Below, one piece after another: positions 6,419-9,139 of a stretch of DNA of 9,139 nt. The DNA is from CAYWMP01 sp964459445 (GTDB lineage Bacteria > Desulfobacterota > DSM-4660 > Desulfatiglandales > HGW-15): assembly GCA_964459445.1 (NCBI GenBank), contig CAYWMP010000217.1, positions 1-9,139 of the forward strand, read 5' to 3'. Within the stretch, counting starts at the first letter, position 1, and each line of letters opens with the position of its first letter. Below the pieces are notes generated by a model that was not told the origin of the DNA, did not search any database, and worked only from the letters and a program-made list of their open reading frames with translations. The position numbers and the translations under genes are program-made.

Positions 6419-7588
6419 TTAGTCTTTTGGCGGTGATTCCTTTATTGAAACCACAAAGTGGAAAGTACTTCCCTTGTCAATTTCGCTTTCGACGTAAAGC
6501 GATCCTTGCATAATCTCGGTCACTTTTTTTGCTATGCCAAGTCCGATCCCAATACCAGACGATGATCTGGTCAAGGAGTCGTCGATTTGAAAGAAGGGAT
6601 CGAATATACTCTCATAGAATGCTTTCTCCATGCCGATCCCCGAGTCCTGGACTTCAAAATGCAACCTTATGTTGACCTCTTCCGGCTCCGCTTTTACCCT
6701 GACTTTTACCGATCCGGCTTCTGTGAACTTTACGGCATTTTCAATAAGGATGTACAGGATCTGTCGCAATCTGGCCACATCGCCAACCAGTTTGTGGGGG
6801 ATGTTTTGGGGAATTTCTTTTATAATCTTAAGGCCTTTTCTAACCGATTCGGGTTTTACCGGATCAATGGCTGAATCAATAAGTGCTTCGATGCCAAACT
6901 CAGATTCGGCCAGGATAATTTTGCCGATATCTGCTGAAGAAAACTCCAAAATATCCATAAATATTTGAGTTAAGGACGAAGTGGAATTCCTTGCCATATC
7001 TATCAGTTCCTCTTCCGATTCACTGAGTTTTCCCTTGCCTTCCTGTTCCAGAAGATGCAGAAATCCAACAATTCCATTCATGGGCGTCAAGAGACTATGA
7101 CTCATATTCTGCAAAAAGGTGCTCTTGGCGGCGCTGGCTGCTTCGGCTTTCTGTTTTTCTCTATCCAGGAATACGTTTATTTCCGTTAACTGTCTTCGTT
7201 GACGGGAGAGCCTCAAAAAGACCGCTACCTTACACTCAAGTATGACCGGATTGATGGGTTTGGTGATATAATCGACAGCCCCGACCCTATAACCTCTTTC
7301 TGCTGAAATATCAGATATTTGCGATGCTGTAACAAATAAAATTGGCAAGTCCTTTGTATTTTCCTGTGATAAAATCACCTCCGCCACATCAAAACCATCC
7401 AGCCCAGGCATATTCACATCCATAACGACCAAATAGTAATCAGGATCATTTTTCAATATGTCCAGGGCTTCTTTTCCGGAAGTCGCCTTGGTGAACTCTC
7501 GGGTATCCATCTTGAGTCTTTCTTCGAGAAGGATCAGGTTCTTCTCATCATCGTCTACTAAAAGTATTTTTTCTTTGTCAGTTGTCAT
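6419..7588 (-). CDS. Hybrid two-component protein: receiver-HisKA-HATPase kinase
   Basis: The 389-residue cytoplasmic protein has no membrane segment. An N-terminal receiver (about 7-125) carries the acidic pair D12/D13, phospho-acceptor D57 in VMDVNMPGLDG, T87 and K110 (YITKP). A short coiled linker (128-152) leads to HisKA with H164 in NMSHSLLTPMNG, then HATPase_c with the N-box around N284, G1 DSGIGM (315-320), DPFFQID (330-336) and G2 GIGIGLG (345-351). The receiver-first layout suggests it is switched by another kinase, not by its own sensor. The H-box is odd: Ser replaces the acidic residue that normally follows the His, and Leu replaces the usual Arg, while Thr at +4 remains. AAGGG lies above the ATG. 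A sigma-54-type promoter is upstream. No partner regulator is in the window. Confidence 0.93.
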   Translation of the reverse strand: MTTDKEKILLVDDDEKNLILLEERLKMDTREFTKATSGKEALDILKNDPDYYLVVMDVNMPGLDGFDVAEVILSQENTKDLPILFVTASQISDISAERGYRVGAVDYITKPINPVILECKVAVFLRLSRQRRQLTEINVFLDREKQKAEAASAAKSTFLQNMSHSLLTPMNGIVGFLHLLEQEGKGKLSESEEELIDMARNSTSSLTQIFMDILEFSSADIGKIILAESEFGIEALIDSAIDPVKPESVRKGLKIIKEIPQNIPHKLVGDVARLRQILYILIENAVKFTEAGSVKVRVKAEPEEVNIRLHFEVQDSGIGMEKAFYESIFDPFFQIDDSLTRSSSGIGIGLGIAKKVTEIMQGSLYVESEIDKGSTFHFVVSIKESPPKD

Positions 7589-7654
7589 TTAATAAACCCT
7601 TAGTTTTTAAAAACACGTCTCTCGTACCATTAACCGAATTAGACCTAGTCCATT

Positions 7655-7672
7655 ATGCTAAAGCTGTGCCAA
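7655..7672 (-). promoter_or_regulatory. Sigma-54-type promoter for the hybrid kinase
   Basis: The minus strand reads TTGGCACAGCTTTAGCAT. Against the YTGGCACG-N4-TTGCW consensus it matches TTGGCAC and GCA/T, with the -24 GG and -12 GC in exact spacing; the G after CAC and one T before GC differ. Transcription would begin near 7645, leaving a leader of about 57 bases to the ATG at 7588. No better sigma-70 promoter is seen at this position. Such promoters need an enhancer-binding activator, which is not encoded here. Confidence 0.55.
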
Positions 7673-7686
7673 TCAGGAAAAGAAAA

Positions 7687-7875
7687 GCAATAAAATAAAG
7701 CAAAACAGTTGTGGTTACAACCCATTGGGGGAGGTTTCACGTTTTAATTTGGATTTTTGGGTGTGACTCTACCCTCATTGCCCTTAATTGTTACCCATAA
7801 ATATGAATAAAACAAGACTGAATTTTTACCTACAAAATACGTATAAAAAATGGGTATTAAGGCAATAAAATAAAG
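7687..7875. repeat. 14-bp direct repeat pair
   Basis: GCAATAAAATAAAG occurs exactly at 7687-7700 and 7862-7875, 175 bases apart. One copy lies just upstream of the sigma-54-like promoter as read on the minus strand and the other lies within the nested inverted repeats. Paired copies at this distance could be activator or nucleoid-protein sites, though AT-rich repeats also arise by chance. Confidence 0.4.
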
Positions 7876-7910
7876 GGCGAATGAGGGCCCCCTGCTATAA
7901 AAGAACAGGG
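7759..7910. repeat. Nested inverted repeats with alternative pairings
   Basis: CCCTCATTGCCCTT (7772-7785) pairs with AAGGGCGAATGAGGG (7873-7887) with one extra base. The overlapping ATTGCCCTTAATTGTTACCCA (7777-7797) pairs with TGGGTATTAAGGCAAT (7851-7866) after bulging out five bases. Small flanking hairpins are GGGT/ACCC (7759-7762 / 7771-7774) and CCCTG/CAGGG (7890-7894 / 7906-7910). The two large pairings share the bases 7777-7785 and so exclude one another. Confidence 0.45.
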
Positions 7911-8090
7911 TTATCTATTTGAAAAAAAAGGATTTATCAAATAGGGAGGGAAGTTCATCACTAATCAGATAGAAAGAAAAGACTGGATTAATAAGGCATA
8001 GTGCGTAAATCGGCTAAGTATTCGGAATTTTGAGAGGGTATGGCAAGAAATGGGGAGATATTGAAACATTCGCTGAATGCAGGGAAGGGA

Positions 8091-8777
8091 TTAGTAGAAT
8101 TGCTCGGTGTAGATACGGGAATTGGGAAAGCGGTCGTCTATGAGATGAATTACATCGCGGATCATTTCGCTGCGTCCGCAAAGGTAGAAATCATAGACCA
8201 TTGGTGGTAGTTGATGCTTGAGGTACTCGGTCACGCGGCCCTGGAATGCCCCGTGCCGTTCACATTCTCTCTGAGGCGCCCTTGAGAAGCAGGGGATATA
8301 TTCTTTCAACAGGGGCCGAAGTATAAGTTCATAATAGAGTTCTCGGGAATGTTGAACGCCATGTAAAAGGGGGGAACCAACCATGCCGGAGCGGACCATG
8401 GACACAAAGGGCGCGATTCCGGTTCCCGTGGCGACAAAAAGGGCAGGGTGCGCCGCTGTGCGGTAAAAAAAGTAACCAAGGGGACCTTGAATCCCGAAGA
8501 TCGTTCCGATCTTACAAGTGGCAAGGATCGGGGAAATCTCGCCGCCTTTTACTTCCCGGATGCAAAGGGAAATAAGGGGATCATCGGGTCCGGAGATGGG
8601 TGAGTAATCCCTTTCTTGGTCATTGTAAATCAAACGAATGCGTTGGCCCGGCCTGAATCGAAAATCCGCACCCCGGGACAACTCGATTTCAAAAGTCCTT
8701 TTTGAGAGCCATCGGCGACCAATCAATTCCGATTTGAAGGTCTTATTGCCACGCATTTCAATCCGGTCAGCCATCAT
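8091..8777 (-). CDS. Ferredoxin-NADP reductase-like FAD/NAD(P)-binding flavoprotein
   Basis: This soluble oxidoreductase moves electrons between NAD(P)H and an acceptor through FAD. From the chosen start it has 228 residues. The FAD barrel has the RDYS signature (56-59, with P-I-S after it) and GPLGYF (98-103). The NAD(P) domain has ATGTGIAPF (116-124), YLCGRSEMIRDV (198-209) and a C-terminal YTEQFY ending in an aromatic residue, as in plant-type reductases. There is no fused ferredoxin. An ATG at 8819 would give 242 residues but overlaps the upstream gene by 46 bases; the ATG at 8775-8777 overlaps that gene's TGA as ATGA, a typical coupling arrangement, and is preferred. A second ATG follows directly. 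Its neighbour suggests a role in reducing cobalamin for adenosylation. Fold is firm; the partner is inferred. Confidence 0.88.
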   Translation of the reverse strand: MMADRIEMRGNKTFKSELIGRRWLSKRTFEIELSRGADFRFRPGQRIRLIYNDQERDYSPISGPDDPLISLCIREVKGGEISPILATCKIGTIFGIQGPLGYFFYRTAAHPALFVATGTGIAPFVSMVRSGMVGSPLLHGVQHSRELYYELILRPLLKEYIPCFSRAPQRECERHGAFQGRVTEYLKHQLPPMVYDFYLCGRSEMIRDVIHLIDDRFPNSRIYTEQFY

Positions 8778-9058
8778 TTCATCCAGAGGACATCCGGTTT
8801 CCCGGCCAGCTTGTTGCATAAACGCGCAAGGACGAAAAGATAGTCGGAGAGTCTGTTTAGGAAGACAATGACCCCATCCAGGTGTGAGATCTCTTGGGTG
8901 TCTTTCTCTTCATATCGAAGTCTTACCACATGTCTTTCGGTCCTTCGACAGACCGTCCGTGCCATGTGGGCCAGGCCGGCGGACAGATGCCCGCCCGGTA
9001 CAATGAACGCCCCGAGTTTGGGCAACTGCTGCTCTATTCGATCGATGGCCGTCTCCAA
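8774..9058 (-). CDS. PduO-type ATP:cob(I)alamin adenosyltransferase, C-terminal half (truncated or frameshifted)
   Basis: The enzyme family transfers the adenosyl group of ATP to reduced cobalamin to make coenzyme B12. The visible 94 residues match the second half of the domain: FIVPGGHLSAGLAHMARTVCRRTER (18-42), containing the conserved R-x-x-x-RR-x-ER helix that contacts ATP, then FLNRLSDYLFVLARL (66-80) with the conserved N-R-L-S-D. Full-length proteins have about 180 residues and begin with a TxxGDxGxT ATP-binding segment, which is absent. The frame stays open only to a TGA at 9098-9100, 40 bases from the window edge, so the N-terminal half cannot be in this frame. TTG at 9056-9058 is merely the first conventional start codon. 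The gene is either a pseudogene, frameshifted, or mis-sequenced. The stop overlaps the reductase start. Confidence 0.8.
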   Translation of the reverse strand: METAIDRIEQQLPKLGAFIVPGGHLSAGLAHMARTVCRRTERHVVRLRYEEKDTQEISHLDGVIVFLNRLSDYLFVLARLCNKLAGKPDVLWMK

Positions 9059-9139
9059 AAATCGGGCATTTTCTGAAGAAATTTCCTTAACCGAAGTTCA
9101 TGCATTTTGAAAAATAATTCTGTAATATCAACCAGTTAA

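Larger units (their letters stand above)
7589..8090. other. AT-rich intergenic region with promoter and nested repeats
   Basis: No supported gene is present in these 500 bases, which are clearly richer in A and T than the flanking genes. They hold the sigma-54-like element for the kinase, a nested inverted-repeat structure around 7759-7910, a 14-bp direct repeat (7687-7700 and 7862-7875) and an 8-bp inverted repeat CTATTTGA (7915-7922) / TCAAATAG (7937-7944). Confidence 0.6.

Noticed and set aside
8040..8210. 56-codon plus-strand frame preceded by GAGAGGG
   Set aside because: The purine run is too close to the ATG, and most of the frame is antisense to the conserved end of the reductase.
8778..8819. 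ATG at 8817-8819 as reductase start
   Set aside because: It would overlap the adenosyltransferase by 46 bases and add 14 residues unlike the family N-terminus; the ATGA overlap at 8774-8777 is more typical.
1..9139. CRISPR array, tRNA or rRNA genes
   Set aside because: No regularly spaced repeats and no cloverleaf or rRNA-like segments were seen on either strand.

Overview
The window looks like a chromosomal stretch from a Gram-negative bacterium. The gene set (a two-component kinase with an N-terminal receiver, a PduO-type cobalamin adenosyltransferase paired with a flavin reductase, a sigma-54-like promoter and many small methyltransferases) would suit a Desulfobacterota-like (deltaproteobacterial) lineage. 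This is an inference from content: there is no rRNA or other phylogenetic marker apart from leuS. Nothing clearly phage-like, no CRISPR array, no tRNA and no intact transposase was seen.

Layout, left to right. The window opens inside the C-terminus of a + strand histidine kinase (1-99). About 340 bases of non-coding, repeat-rich DNA follow. Next is a - strand WbuC-type cupin (437-1003), which shares a 160-base divergent promoter region with a complete + strand leucyl-tRNA synthetase (1170-3584). leuS ends tail to tail with a run of - strand genes. In their direction of transcription (right to left) these are: a C-terminal PduO-type ATP:cob(I)alamin adenosyltransferase fragment (8774-9058), a ferredoxin-NADP-reductase-like flavoprotein translationally coupled to it (8091-8777), a 500-base AT-rich intergenic region, a REC-HisKA-HATPase hybrid kinase (6419-7588), a 550-base intergenic region with a large imperfect palindrome and a perfect short hairpin, a class I methyltransferase (5043-5867), a small Trp-rich protein possibly of LURP-one/tubby fold (4417-4929), and a second class I methyltransferase (3610-4362).

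How the genes may work together. Adenosyltransferase plus flavin reductase is a sensible pair: cob(II)alamin must be reduced before adenosylation. However, the adenosyltransferase frame is closed by a stop near the window edge, so the gene may be broken. leuS is a housekeeping gene and its neighbours do not appear functionally tied to it. The hybrid kinase keeps all receiver and ATPase motifs but has an unusual H-box, with Ser where an acidic residue normally follows the phospho-His, and sits behind a good sigma-54-type promoter. No partner regulator is in view. The two methyltransferases and the 170-residue protein lie on one strand in tandem but probably have separate promoters.

The strongest leads are non-coding: a roughly 270-base imperfect palindrome (5972-6239), a perfect 13-bp hairpin resembling abutted transposon ends (6330-6361), and an AT-rich region with nested, mutually exclusive pairings and a 14-bp direct repeat (7687-7910). 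No convincing wholly new multi-gene system is visible.
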